Part shown: positions 7,219-14,201 of the stretch, one piece after another
Layout of the letters: each line of letters begins with the position of its first letter
Position numbering within the stretch: the stretch's first letter is position 1
Source: Oxalobacteraceae bacterium
Lineage (GTDB): Bacteria > Pseudomonadota > Gammaproteobacteria > Burkholderiales > Burkholderiaceae_D
Assembly: GCA_027485535.1 (NCBI GenBank)
Contig: JAIXQV010000269.1
Location: 1 to 15,776, forward strand
Length of the DNA stretch: 15,776 nt
Reading direction: 5' to 3'
Notes under the pieces: model-generated
What the model saw: the letters and a program-made list of their open reading frames with translations, nothing else
What the model was told of the DNA's origin: nothing
Database searches by the model: none
Made by a program: the position numbers and the translations under genes

Positions 7219-8928
7219 ATGCGCCCGACTCCCGCCTCACCCTCTGCTCCTTCCGGCCTGCCGCGCGCGCTGCTGCAAGCGGGCAAACTGAGCCAGCAAC
7301 AGATCGATGCGCTCCAACGTGATGCCAGTAACGAACGCATTCCCTTCATCGACCATCTGATCCGTAGTGGCGAGATGGATGCCAAGGCCCTCGCCTTGTT
7401 TTGTGCCACACATTTCGGTTGCCCTCTACTAGACCTCGGTGCACTGGATAATCAGGCGCTACCGAAAAACATTATTGATGACCGTCTGATGCAGTCGCAG
7501 CGGGTGGTAGTACTCGCCAAGCGTGCGAATAAAGTCTCTGTTGCCATCGCCGATCCGACGCAGACGCAGGCACTGGATCAGGTCAAGTTTCGGACTGGCT
7601 TATCGGTTGAACCGGTGGTGGTGTTGCTGCCGCAACTAACCGAGTTAATCGCGAAGTTATCGCAAAGCACAGAGCAAAACCTATCAGAATTGATCGGTGA
7701 TGATCTCGATAGCGTGGCCTTGGTCGATGAGGGCACTCATTCAGACACCCCAACAAGCGAGATTGACGACGCTCCAGTCGTCCGATTCCTGCAAAAAATT
7801 CTGACTGATGCGATCAATATGGGCGCCTCGGATTTGCACTTCGAGCCATTCGAAAAGTTTTATCGCATTCGTTTTCGTATTGACGGTGTGCTGCGTGAGA
7901 TTTCACAGCCGCCACTCGCCATCAAAGAGAAACTCGCCTCGCGTATCAAGGTCATCTCGCGGCTGGATATCTCTGAAAAGCGCGTACCGCAAGACGGCCG
8001 CATGAAACTCTCCGTATCCGGCACGCGCAGCATTGATTTTCGGGTGTCGACACTACCGACACTTTTCGGTGAAAAAATCGTGATGCGGATTCTCGACGGT
8101 AGTCAGGCGCAGCTCGGTATTGAAGCACTGGGCTACGATCCCGACCAAAAAGCGTTGCTGCTTGACGCGATTCACCGCCCCTATGGCATGGTGTTGGTGA
8201 CGGGCCCCACCGGCTCCGGCAAGACCGTGTCGCTCTATACCTGCCTGAATATTCTGAACAAGCCGGGCATCAACATCGCCACGGCTGAAGACCCGGCAGA
8301 AATCAATCTTCCCGGTATTAACCAAGTCAATATCAACGAGCGCGCTGGCCTTACTTTTCCGGTCGCGCTACGCGCATTCCTGCGGCAAGACCCGGACATT
8401 GTGATGGTGGGCGAGATTCGTGATCTTGAGACGGCGGATATCGCCATCAAGGCAGCGCAAACCGGTCACATGGTGTTCTCGACCCTACACACCAACGACG
8501 CGCCCTCAACGCTGACTCGACTACTGAACATGGGCGTGGCGCCTTTCAATATCGCGTCTGCAGTCAGTCTGATCACCGCGCAGCGCTTGGCGCGACGACT
8601 GTGCAGTTGCAAACAACCCGAACCGATTGCTGTCGACGCGTTTTTAGCAGCTGGTTTTGCGGAAACCGACCTGAGTGGCTGGACACCCTATCGTGCAGTG
8701 GGCTGTGAGCGCTGCAATGGTAGTGGCTACAAGGGGCGAGTAGGGGTGTACCAGGTGATGCCGATATCAGAAGCGATCGAGGCCATCATCCTTGCTCAAG
8801 GCACCGCACTGGAGATCGAGGCGCAGGCGAAGCGGGAAGGTGTCAGAACCTTACGGGAGGCAGGACTGATGAAAGTGAAGCAAGGCTTAACCAGTTTGGA
8901 TGAAATTTTAGGGTGCACCAATGCCTGA
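7219..8928 (+). CDS. pilB: Type IV pilus assembly ATPase PilB
   Basis: This 569-residue hexameric AAA-like motor drives pilus extension from the cytoplasmic face of the inner membrane. An N-terminal MshEN/T2SSE_N-type domain (about residues 20-155) precedes the ATPase core. The core holds Walker A GPTGSGKT (329-336), the Walker B region PDIVMVGEIRDLETADI (Glu399 and nearby), and the His box TLHTND (His424). The four zinc-site cysteines of PilB-type extension ATPases are present as Cys462, Cys464, Cys496 and Cys499. They help separate it from the retraction ATPase PilT, which also lacks the N-terminal domain. An in-frame TGA at 7210-7212 rules out a longer start, so ATG 7219 is chosen although no clear Shine-Dalgarno is visible. 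The gene overlaps pilC by 8 nt and begins the pilBCD-coaE run. GspE of type II secretion is the alternative, but the pilC/pilD context favours PilB. Confidence 0.96.
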   Translation: MRPTPASPSAPSGLPRALLQAGKLSQQQIDALQRDASNERIPFIDHLIRSGEMDAKALALFCATHFGCPLLDLGALDNQALPKNIIDDRLMQSQRVVVLAKRANKVSVAIADPTQTQALDQVKFRTGLSVEPVVVLLPQLTELIAKLSQSTEQNLSELIGDDLDSVALVDEGTHSDTPTSEIDDAPVVRFLQKILTDAINMGASDLHFEPFEKFYRIRFRIDGVLREISQPPLAIKEKLASRIKVISRLDISEKRVPQDGRMKLSVSGTRSIDFRVSTLPTLFGEKIVMRILDGSQAQLGIEALGYDPDQKALLLDAIHRPYGMVLVTGPTGSGKTVSLYTCLNILNKPGINIATAEDPAEINLPGINQVNINERAGLTFPVALRAFLRQDPDIVMVGEIRDLETADIAIKAAQTGHMVFSTLHTNDAPSTLTRLLNMGVAPFNIASAVSLITAQRLARRLCSCKQPEPIAVDAFLAAGFAETDLSGWTPYRAVGCERCNGSGYKGRVGVYQVMPISEAIEAIILAQGTALEIEAQAKREGVRTLREAGLMKVKQGLTSLDEILGCTNA

Positions 8929-10153
8929 GCTAGCTACCCCAGTTGCTAAAAAATCGCGGCCTACCGAGCAAACATTTTCTTGGCAAGGCCTTGATCGATT
9001 ACAACGCACCACCAGCGGAGAGATCCGCGCCGATAGCGCGCCCGCTGCCAAGCTGCAGCTACGTCGGCAAGGTATACAGGTCACGGCCATCAAGAAAAAA
9101 CAATCGCCACGCGCGCGCAAGATCAGCGAAAAAGATCTGTGCATGTTTACTCGCCAGCTCGCCACCATGATGAAAGCCGGCGTGCCTTTGCTACAGTCCT
9201 TTGACATCGTCGCACGCGGACATGCCAATCCTGCGGTAACCCGACTGCTGCTGGATATTCGTGCCGATGTTGAGACCGGTACCAGTTTGTCGCAGGCCTT
9301 CAAACGCTACCCTCAGTATTTCGACAAGCTGTTCTGCAATTTGGTCAACGCGGGTGAGCAAGCGGGTATTCTGGAAGACCTGCTTGCACGGCTTGCCACC
9401 TACAAAGAAAAAACGCTGGCCCTCAAAGGCAAGATCAAGTCAGCCATGTTCTATCCGGTGGCGGTATTGGCCGTAGCGGTGATTGTGACGGCGGTGATCA
9501 TGATCTGGGTAGTACCTTCATTCAAAAGCGTGTTCGAAAGCTTTGGTGCCGAGCTGCCATTGCCTACGTTATTCGTGATCTGGCTCTCGGATCAGTTTGT
9601 CACCTACTGGCCGGTCGTGTTTGGTGGCACGGCGATCGGTGCTTTTTTGTTTGTCCGAAGCTGGAAGCGTTCATACGCCATGCAGGCGGCCACAGATCGC
9701 CTGCTACTGAAGCTACCGGTGTTCGGGCCGGTGATCATGAAAGCCGTGGTAGCGCGCTGGACGCGTACGCTGGCCACGATGTTCTCGGCGGGTGTGCCGT
9801 TGGTAGAATCACTGGACTCGGTCGGCGGCGCCTCAGGTAATGCGGTGTACCATGAGGCGACGCAAAAAATTGCATTGTCAGTCGCCAGTGGCACCTCACT
9901 CGCTGTAGCAATGCAACAGGTGCAGGTATTCCCTGCAATGGCAACGCAAATGGCAGCGATCGGTGAGGAGTCGGGTTCTCTGGATGAAATGCTGCGCAAG
10001 GTCGCAGAATTCTACGAAGAAGAAGTCGACGCCGCAGTGGCATCGTTGTCGTCGCTCATGGAGCCCATCATCATGGTGTTCCTCGGCGGCTTGATTGGAG
10101 GATTAGTCATCGCCATGTATCTGCCGATTTTCAAGCTGGGTTCGGTGGTCTGA
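8921..10153 (+). CDS. pilC: Type IV pilus inner-membrane platform protein PilC
   Basis: This 410-residue integral membrane protein is the platform on which PilB acts to insert pilins. It contains two T2SSF domains: the first at about 75-200, opening MFTRQLATMMKAGVPLLQ, and the second at about 278-400, containing RTLATMFSAGVPLVESL and IGEESGSLDEML. Three hydrophobic segments are visible, at about 177-203, 230-248 and 380-401, the number expected for this family. The N-terminal 70 residues are basic and presumably cytoplasmic, contacting PilB. Its ATG lies inside the end of pilB (8-nt overlap), and its TGA overlaps the pilD ATG by one base (TGATG). Translation of the three genes is therefore probably coupled. 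GspF is the only serious alternative and is disfavoured by context. Confidence 0.96.
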   Translation: MPELATPVAKKSRPTEQTFSWQGLDRLQRTTSGEIRADSAPAAKLQLRRQGIQVTAIKKKQSPRARKISEKDLCMFTRQLATMMKAGVPLLQSFDIVARGHANPAVTRLLLDIRADVETGTSLSQAFKRYPQYFDKLFCNLVNAGEQAGILEDLLARLATYKEKTLALKGKIKSAMFYPVAVLAVAVIVTAVIMIWVVPSFKSVFESFGAELPLPTLFVIWLSDQFVTYWPVVFGGTAIGAFLFVRSWKRSYAMQAATDRLLLKLPVFGPVIMKAVVARWTRTLATMFSAGVPLVESLDSVGGASGNAVYHEATQKIALSVASGTSLAVAMQQVQVFPAMATQMAAIGEESGSLDEMLRKVAEFYEEEVDAAVASLSSLMEPIIMVFLGGLIGGLVIAMYLPIFKLGSVV

Positions 10154-11031
10154 TGGACTCACTGCTCGCGGCGTTGATCGACGCGCCACCTGGTATCGCA
10201 CTCACGACCTTGTGCTGGATGCTCATCGGCTTGGTGGTGGGTAGCTTTTTGAATGTCGTGATCCATCGCATACCGGTGATGCTCCAGCGCGAGACCGATA
10301 ACTTCATCGCGATCGAGCGCGATGAGCCGGAACCTCATAACGGTCATTACAACCTGGTGTTCCCGCGCTCAGCCTGCCCGGCCTGCGGCCATTCGCTCAC
10401 GGCCGCTGACAACATTCCGCTGATTAGTTGGGTCTGGCTGCGCGGTCGATGTCGCTACTGCCGCGCGCCGATCTCGGCGCGCTATCCCTTGGTCGAGCTG
10501 CTGACGGCGCTGCTGTCTGGCTTTGTGGTGTGGCGCTTGGGCAGCGACGTAAACGGATTAGCAGGCTTGCTGCTGGTCTGGACTATGCTCGCACTCGCCT
10601 TTATTGATCTGGCTACCCAGTTCCTGCCAGACGATCTCACCCTGCCGCTGCTCTGGGTTGGCTTGCTATTCAACTTGTCTGCCACTTTCACGCCGCTACC
10701 CGATGCGGTGATTGGTGCTGCGGCGGGTTATCTGTTGCTGTGGCTGGTGTACTGGGGCTATCGCTTGGTCACCGGTAAGGAGGGTATGGGCTATGGCGAC
10801 TTCAAATTATTAGCCGCGCTCGGTGCCTGGCTAGGCTGGACGATGTTGCCGCTGATTGTGCTGCTCTCCTCCGCGGTCGGCGCGCTGGTCGGCGTGATGC
10901 TGATTCTGCTGCGCGGGCATCAGCGTGATGAGCCGATCCCATTCGGGCCCTTCCTTGCACTCGCGGGATTCATTGCGCTGCTCTATGGTCAGGAGATCAT
11001 GGATCTTTGGATGACCGCGAGCCATTCATGA
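10153..11031 (+). CDS. pilD: Prepilin peptidase / N-methyltransferase PilD
   Basis: This 292-residue polytopic inner-membrane aspartic protease removes the short leader of type IV prepilins and N-methylates the new first residue. After the first membrane helix, with GSFLNVVIHRIP, comes the cytoplasmic methyltransferase-linked domain. It carries two zinc-binding pairs, Cys75/Cys78 (CPACGHS) and Cys100/Cys103 (CRYCRAP). The catalytic aspartates of the A24 family are Asp152 in FIDLATQFLPD and Asp216 in the GMGYGDFK (GxGD) motif. Several further hydrophobic helices fill the C-terminal half. Length is close to that of other PilD proteins. The gene shares one base with the pilC stop and overlaps coaE by ATGA. 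The same enzyme often also processes type II secretion pseudopilins. No prepilin substrate gene is in this window. Confidence 0.96.
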   Translation: MDSLLAALIDAPPGIALTTLCWMLIGLVVGSFLNVVIHRIPVMLQRETDNFIAIERDEPEPHNGHYNLVFPRSACPACGHSLTAADNIPLISWVWLRGRCRYCRAPISARYPLVELLTALLSGFVVWRLGSDVNGLAGLLLVWTMLALAFIDLATQFLPDDLTLPLLWVGLLFNLSATFTPLPDAVIGAAAGYLLLWLVYWGYRLVTGKEGMGYGDFKLLAALGAWLGWTMLPLIVLLSSAVGALVGVMLILLRGHQRDEPIPFGPFLALAGFIALLYGQEIMDLWMTASHS

Positions 11032-11657
11032 GCATCGACAGTTTTTCAATCGGGCTAACCGGTGGCATCGGGAGCGGTAAGTCGTTGGTAGCGGACTTGT
11101 TCGCCGCACAAGGTGCCGCCGTGATCGACACCGATCAGATCGCGCATCAACTCACCGCAGCTGGCGGCCTGGCGATGCCGCTGATCCAAAAAAGCTTCGG
11201 AGATGCATTTTTAACAAGAGATGGTGCGCTCGACCGCTTGCGTATGCGCGAGCATGTATTCACCCATGCTGCGGCGCGACAGCAACTTGAAAAAATCCTG
11301 CATCCCCTGATCGCACAAGAAACCGAAGCTGCGGCGCGGCGCAGTGATGGCGACTACCTCGTATTCGTCGTGCCTTTGCTCGTTGAATCAGGGCGTTGGG
11401 TCGATCGCGTCGATCGCGTGCTGGTAGTTGACTGCCCTGAGGCGATGCAAATCGAGCGGGTCCAAGCCCGTAATCAGTTTTCAGTTGCACAAGTCGAAGC
11501 CATCATGGCGACTCAGGTGCAGCGCAGCGAAAGGCTGGCGGTGGCACATGACGTGATTGTCAATGATGGCCCGCGTGAGGCGGTTGCCGCCGCCGTCGAG
11601 CGGCTGCACAAAGAATATCTGGTGCTAGCCGCAAAAAAACGAGCAGGAGGTTTGTAA
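11028..11657 (+). CDS. coaE: Dephospho-CoA kinase
   Basis: This 209-residue cytoplasmic kinase phosphorylates the 3'-OH of the ribose of dephospho-CoA, the last step of CoA synthesis. The P-loop GGIGSGKS spans residues 12-19 in the typical IGLTGGIGSGKS context. It is followed by DTDQIAHQL, PLLVESG and the lid-side stretch RVQARNQFS of the family. I chose ATG 11028, which overlaps the pilD TGA as ATGA. An in-frame TTG at 11007 would add seven residues not expected from homologues. Position after pilD is a common proteobacterial arrangement. Its stop codon lies within the left arm of an inverted repeat that reaches the zapD start region. Confidence 0.96.
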   Translation: MSIDSFSIGLTGGIGSGKSLVADLFAAQGAAVIDTDQIAHQLTAAGGLAMPLIQKSFGDAFLTRDGALDRLRMREHVFTHAAARQQLEKILHPLIAQETEAAARRSDGDYLVFVVPLLVESGRWVDRVDRVLVVDCPEAMQIERVQARNQFSVAQVEAIMATQVQRSERLAVAHDVIVNDGPREAVAAAVERLHKEYLVLAAKKRAGGL

Positions 11658-11715
11658 TTTCCCGCTGCTTCAGTCAGAATCTGTGAAAATTTTCTGGTTA
11701 ATCCTCGGGGAAATT
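11656..11715 (+). repeat. Inverted repeat spanning the coaE-zapD junction
   Basis: AATTTCCC (11656-11663) is the exact reverse complement of GGGAAATT (11708-11715). The left arm begins within the coaE stop codon TAA (11655-11657). The right arm contains the only Shine-Dalgarno-like sequence (GGGGAAA) before the zapD TTG start at 11718. A 10-bp palindrome GAAAATTTTC (11685-11694) lies in the loop. If the arms pair in mRNA, the zapD ribosome site would be masked. That role is inference; the repeat itself is directly visible. Confidence 0.4.
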
Positions 11716-11717
11716 CC

Positions 11718-12473
11718 TTGACCGTCTACGAATACCCTTTCAACGAGCGTATTCGCACGCTTCTTCGACTTGAGGATCTGTACGAGAAGTTCAGTTTCTT
11801 CATTCAGCACGACCACCCGCTACAGCATCATGTCGCGCTCGCGACGATTTACGAGATGCTGGAGGTTTCCGGGCGCGCCGATCTGAAATCCGATCTGCTG
11901 CAAGAGCTCGAACGTCAAAAGCAGACCTTGCTTGGCTTCAAGGCCAACCCAAATGTCGAGGTATCTCGCCTTGATGCCATTCTGGCCGAGATCGAAAAAA
12001 CCAGTGCCGCATTGCTCGGCCTGCAAGGTAGAACGGGGCAGCATATTCGCGAAAACGAGTGGCTGATGAGTATTCGCGGCCGCACCATTATTCCGGGTGG
12101 CGCCTGCGAGTTTGATCTTCCTTCTTACCATGCGTGGCAGTCGCAGCCTGCCGAGCAGCGTCGCAGCGACATCATGGGTTGGTTCGGTCCGCTTGAGCCG
12201 CTATTCTCAGCCATCAATATCGTGCTGCGACTCCTGCGCGAATCTGGGCGTGCAACACAAATCGTCGCTATTGCGGGCAGCTTTCAGCAGATGCTGCAAG
12301 GTCGCACGTATCAGATGCTACGCGTTCATATCGATGAAAAACTCGGGGCCATTCCCGAAATCTCCGCCAATAAATATGTGCTGTGGATACGCTTTACGAC
12401 GCAGGGCGGCGACATGAAACCAAAACCCTTCGAAGGCGATGTGCCGTTCGATCTGACACTCTGTAATTTCTGA
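11718..12473 (+). CDS. zapD: Cell division protein ZapD (FtsZ-ring bundling factor)
   Basis: This 251-residue cytoplasmic protein (formerly YacF/DUF1342) crosslinks FtsZ filaments and stabilises the division ring. The opening TVYEYPFNERIRTLLRLEDL, the middle GRADLKSDLLQELERQ, the IPGGACEFDLPSYHAWQ segment and the ending VPFDLTLCNF match the betaproteobacterial ZapD sequences I know across the whole length. The start is taken as TTG 11718, because homologues begin immediately before the VYEYPF motif and no ATG or GTG is in frame close upstream. A GGGGAAA stretch lies at suitable spacing. The gene follows coaE after 60 nt, and yacG begins 13 nt after its stop. The same coaE-zapD-yacG order occurs in enterobacteria, so assignment is secure. 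Confidence 0.95.
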   Translation: MTVYEYPFNERIRTLLRLEDLYEKFSFFIQHDHPLQHHVALATIYEMLEVSGRADLKSDLLQELERQKQTLLGFKANPNVEVSRLDAILAEIEKTSAALLGLQGRTGQHIRENEWLMSIRGRTIIPGGACEFDLPSYHAWQSQPAEQRRSDIMGWFGPLEPLFSAINIVLRLLRESGRATQIVAIAGSFQQMLQGRTYQMLRVHIDEKLGAIPEISANKYVLWIRFTTQGGDMKPKPFEGDVPFDLTLCNF

Positions 12474-12486
12474 TTAGCCTAGACTG

Positions 12487-12672
12487 ATGGTCGCCGTCGT
12501 TGATTGCCCTACCTGCAGCACCAAGGTCGAGTGGCGTGCCGAGAATGCGTATCGCCCCTTTTGCTCTGCGCGCTGCAAACAAATTGATTTAGGCGCGTGG
12601 GCAGAAGAAAAATACAAAATCCCGGGTGCGTCACCGGAAGAAGAACAAGAACCTGACGGCCCTGCGCACTAG
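12487..12672 (+). CDS. yacG: DNA gyrase inhibitor / zinc-binding protein YacG
   Basis: This 61-residue protein has the YacG zinc ribbon: Cys7 and Cys10 in DCPTCS, Cys26 and Cys30 in FCSARCKQIDLGAWAEEKY, spaced C-x2-C-x15-C-x3-C. In E. coli YacG binds GyrB and prevents DNA binding by gyrase. The C-terminal tail is acidic and rich in Glu and Pro, as in the family. It is the last gene of the plus-strand run, 13 nt after zapD. Its stop codon lies in the left arm of the hairpin shared with the convergent mutT gene. Confidence 0.94.
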   Translation: MVAVVDCPTCSTKVEWRAENAYRPFCSARCKQIDLGAWAEEKYKIPGASPEEEQEPDGPAH

Positions 12673-12690
12673 GGCGCTTTAGCGCTAGTG
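12667..12690. terminator. Hairpin between convergent yacG and mutT, possible bidirectional terminator
   Basis: CACTAG-(GG)-CGC, loop TTTA, then GCG-CTAGTG forms a 9-bp stem with a 2-nt bulge. The left arm contains the yacG stop TAG (12670-12672) and the right arm contains the mutT stop (CTA at 12685-12687 on the plus strand). It is the only stem in the 12-nt gap between the genes and serves both directions. Neither side has a T-tract, so strong intrinsic termination is not assured. Confidence 0.45.
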
Positions 12691-13101
12691 GCTGTTCTCC
12701 GCAAACCGCAGCTGATCCAACCAGACCAACAAGGGAATCGTCGCCGGCAGAATCGGCTCGAGTTGCAGTTGCCCTTGCCAGGCGAGTTGCTGCCCTTCCA
12801 GCGCACGCGGCTCGCCCTGCCATTCACGACTGATGAAAAAATGCAGCCGAACATGGGCATGTGGATAAACATGCTCGACGCCGCACCATGGCTCGGCAGA
12901 GATGATTCGCACACCAATCTCTTCAGCGAATTCGCGCTTTAGCGCATCGAGTATCGCCTCACCCGTTTCGACTTTACCGCCCGGGAATTCCCAGTAACCT
13001 GCATATGGTTTACCGGCGGGACGAGAGCCGAGTAACACGTCACCATTCGGCTTCATCAGAATACCAACCGCGACATCGATTGGTGGCGCAGCGTCGCTCA
13101 T
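12685..13101 (-). CDS. mutT: Nudix hydrolase, 8-oxo-dGTP diphosphatase MutT
   Basis: This 138-residue protein contains a complete Nudix box: Gly42-x5-Glu48-x7-Arg56-Glu57-x2-Glu60-Glu61-x-Gly63. The surroundings are those of MutT, with VAVGIL near the N-terminus, YWEFPGGKVETGE, and FFISREWQGEPRALEGQQLAW in the C-terminal half. MutT removes oxidised dGTP from the nucleotide pool and so prevents A:T to C:G transversions. Length fits (E. coli MutT is 129 residues). The start ATG at 13101 lies 73 nt beyond the stop of the DUF815 ATPase gene, whose transcription could run into it. The gap holds a 10-bp palindrome, GCGATATCGC (13145-13154). Nudix substrates vary, but the match makes MutT the best label. 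Confidence 0.9.
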   Translation of the reverse strand: MSDAAPPIDVAVGILMKPNGDVLLGSRPAGKPYAGYWEFPGGKVETGEAILDALKREFAEEIGVRIISAEPWCGVEHVYPHAHVRLHFFISREWQGEPRALEGQQLAWQGQLQLEPILPATIPLLVWLDQLRFAENSH

Positions 13102-13174
13102 GGCGGGTGATTAAGGTTGAGTGGGTAAGCTTGCTGAAAATTGCGCGATATCGCTCATGCGTATCGATCGCTTA

Positions 13175-14044
13175 TCAGTCTGCGTGCTTGCCGGCCCAGT
13201 CGCGCGCGAACTGCCACGCCACCCGGCCTGAGCGCGAGCCACGTTGCAGCGCCCAGCGCAGCGCCTCGGGTTCTGCTTGTGCCCAGTGCGCATCTGGCAC
13301 ACCGAAATGCTTCAGCCAGTGGCGCACGATATCGAGATAATCATCTTGCCGGAACGGATAAAAAGACAACCATAAGCCAAAGCGCTCGGAGAGTGAAATC
13401 TTCTCCTCAACGGTTTCGCCCGGATGCAAATCGCCATCATCGACATGGCGATAGGTCTCGTTATCGGAAAACTTTTCCGGCAGCAGGTGACGACGGTTCG
13501 ATGTTGCGTAGATCAGTACATTGTCAGACGATGCAGCGACACTACCGTCAAGCACCACCTTCAAGGCCTTGTAACCACCCTCGCCCTCTTCAAACGATAG
13601 ATCGTCACAAAAAATCACGAAACGCTCAGGGCGCTCGGCGATCAGATCGACGATATCCGGCAGATCAACCAGATGTGCTTTGTCGACCTCAATCAGGCGC
13701 AGACCTTGCGCAGCAAACTTCGCGAGACAAGCCTTGATCAGCGAAGATTTACCGGTGCCACGCGCACCTGTGAGTAGTACATTGTTCGCGGGCTTACCCG
13801 TGACGAACTGATGCGTATTCTGCTCAATCGCTTCTTTTTGCTGGCTGATATTGTGCAGATCATCAAAACGAATCTCGGATACCAACTTCACCGGCTTTAG
13901 ATAGCCACGACCATCACGCGGTACCCGCCAGCGAAACGCATGCGAGGCGTGCCAATCCACCTCGGCCATGGGCGAAGGCAGCAGCGGTTCAAGTCGCGCC
14001 AAGACCGCTTCAGCGCGTTGCAGGAGTTGTTCGAGTTCTTTCAT
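13175..14044 (-). CDS. DUF815-family AAA+ ATP-binding protein (COG2607)
   Basis: This 289-residue predicted cytoplasmic ATPase has Walker A GARGTGKS (93-100), Walker B RFVIFCDDLSFE (141-152, Asp147/Asp148) and a sensor-1-like segment IYATSNRRHLLPE. The segments SEIRFDDLHNI and WLSFYPFRQDDYL also belong to the DUF815 family as I know it. The N-terminal 25 residues look like a short amphipathic helix. No biochemical role is established to my knowledge. I chose ATG 14044, giving the KELEQLLQRAEAVL opening and normal family length; an in-frame TTG at 14095 would add 17 unlikely residues. It lies between argJ (157 nt upstream) and mutT (73 nt downstream) on the same strand. Its leader contains two inverted repeats. 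Confidence 0.88.
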   Translation of the reverse strand: MKELEQLLQRAEAVLARLEPLLPSPMAEVDWHASHAFRWRVPRDGRGYLKPVKLVSEIRFDDLHNISQQKEAIEQNTHQFVTGKPANNVLLTGARGTGKSSLIKACLAKFAAQGLRLIEVDKAHLVDLPDIVDLIAERPERFVIFCDDLSFEEGEGGYKALKVVLDGSVAASSDNVLIYATSNRRHLLPEKFSDNETYRHVDDGDLHPGETVEEKISLSERFGLWLSFYPFRQDDYLDIVRHWLKHFGVPDAHWAQAEPEALRWALQRGSRSGRVAWQFARDWAGKHAD

Positions 14045-14062
14045 GTTTAGAGATATGTGCCT

Positions 14063-14116
14063 CCAACACTGTTGGCAGCATTTTGACAGACTCAAACAAA
14101 GTCTTTATCAAAATGC
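14063..14116 (-). promoter_or_regulatory. Double inverted repeat in the leader of the DUF815 ATPase gene
   Basis: Two structures lie between the argJ stop and the ATG at 14044. The larger has outer arms GCATTTTGA (14078-14086) and TCAAAATGC (14108-14116), with inner arms AGACT (14088-14092) and AGTCT (14100-14104) around a 7-nt loop. The smaller, CCAACA-C-TGTTGG (14063-14075), ends 18 nt before the start codon. Neither has a T-tract, so they are not textbook terminators for argJ. A structured mRNA leader or operator pair is possible. No clear promoter or Shine-Dalgarno is visible. Confidence 0.4.
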
Positions 14117-14201
14117 CGGTGGCTATGCGGGGATGTCGAAGACAGTACATAACGTACGGCGAGACAGCCCCAACAACGCCAGCGGCCCAACCAGGCAAAT
14201 T

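Noticed and set aside
8908..9303. A 131-codon open frame on the minus strand within pilC
   Set aside because: It lies opposite the start of pilC, crosses the pilB/pilC junction and has no recognisable domain or start signal.
11007..11027. TTG-initiated N-terminal extension of coaE
   Set aside because: ATG 11028 overlaps the pilD stop as ATGA and gives a protein starting close to the P-loop as in the family; the seven extra residues are not expected.
13141..13737. A 198-codon open frame on the plus strand
   Set aside because: It lies antisense to the DUF815 ATPase gene, is rich in Arg, His and Ser as shadow frames are, and shows no recognisable domain.
14045..14095. TTG-initiated extension of the DUF815 protein
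   Set aside because: It would add 17 Cys-rich residues translated through the leader hairpins; ATG 14044 gives normal family length.
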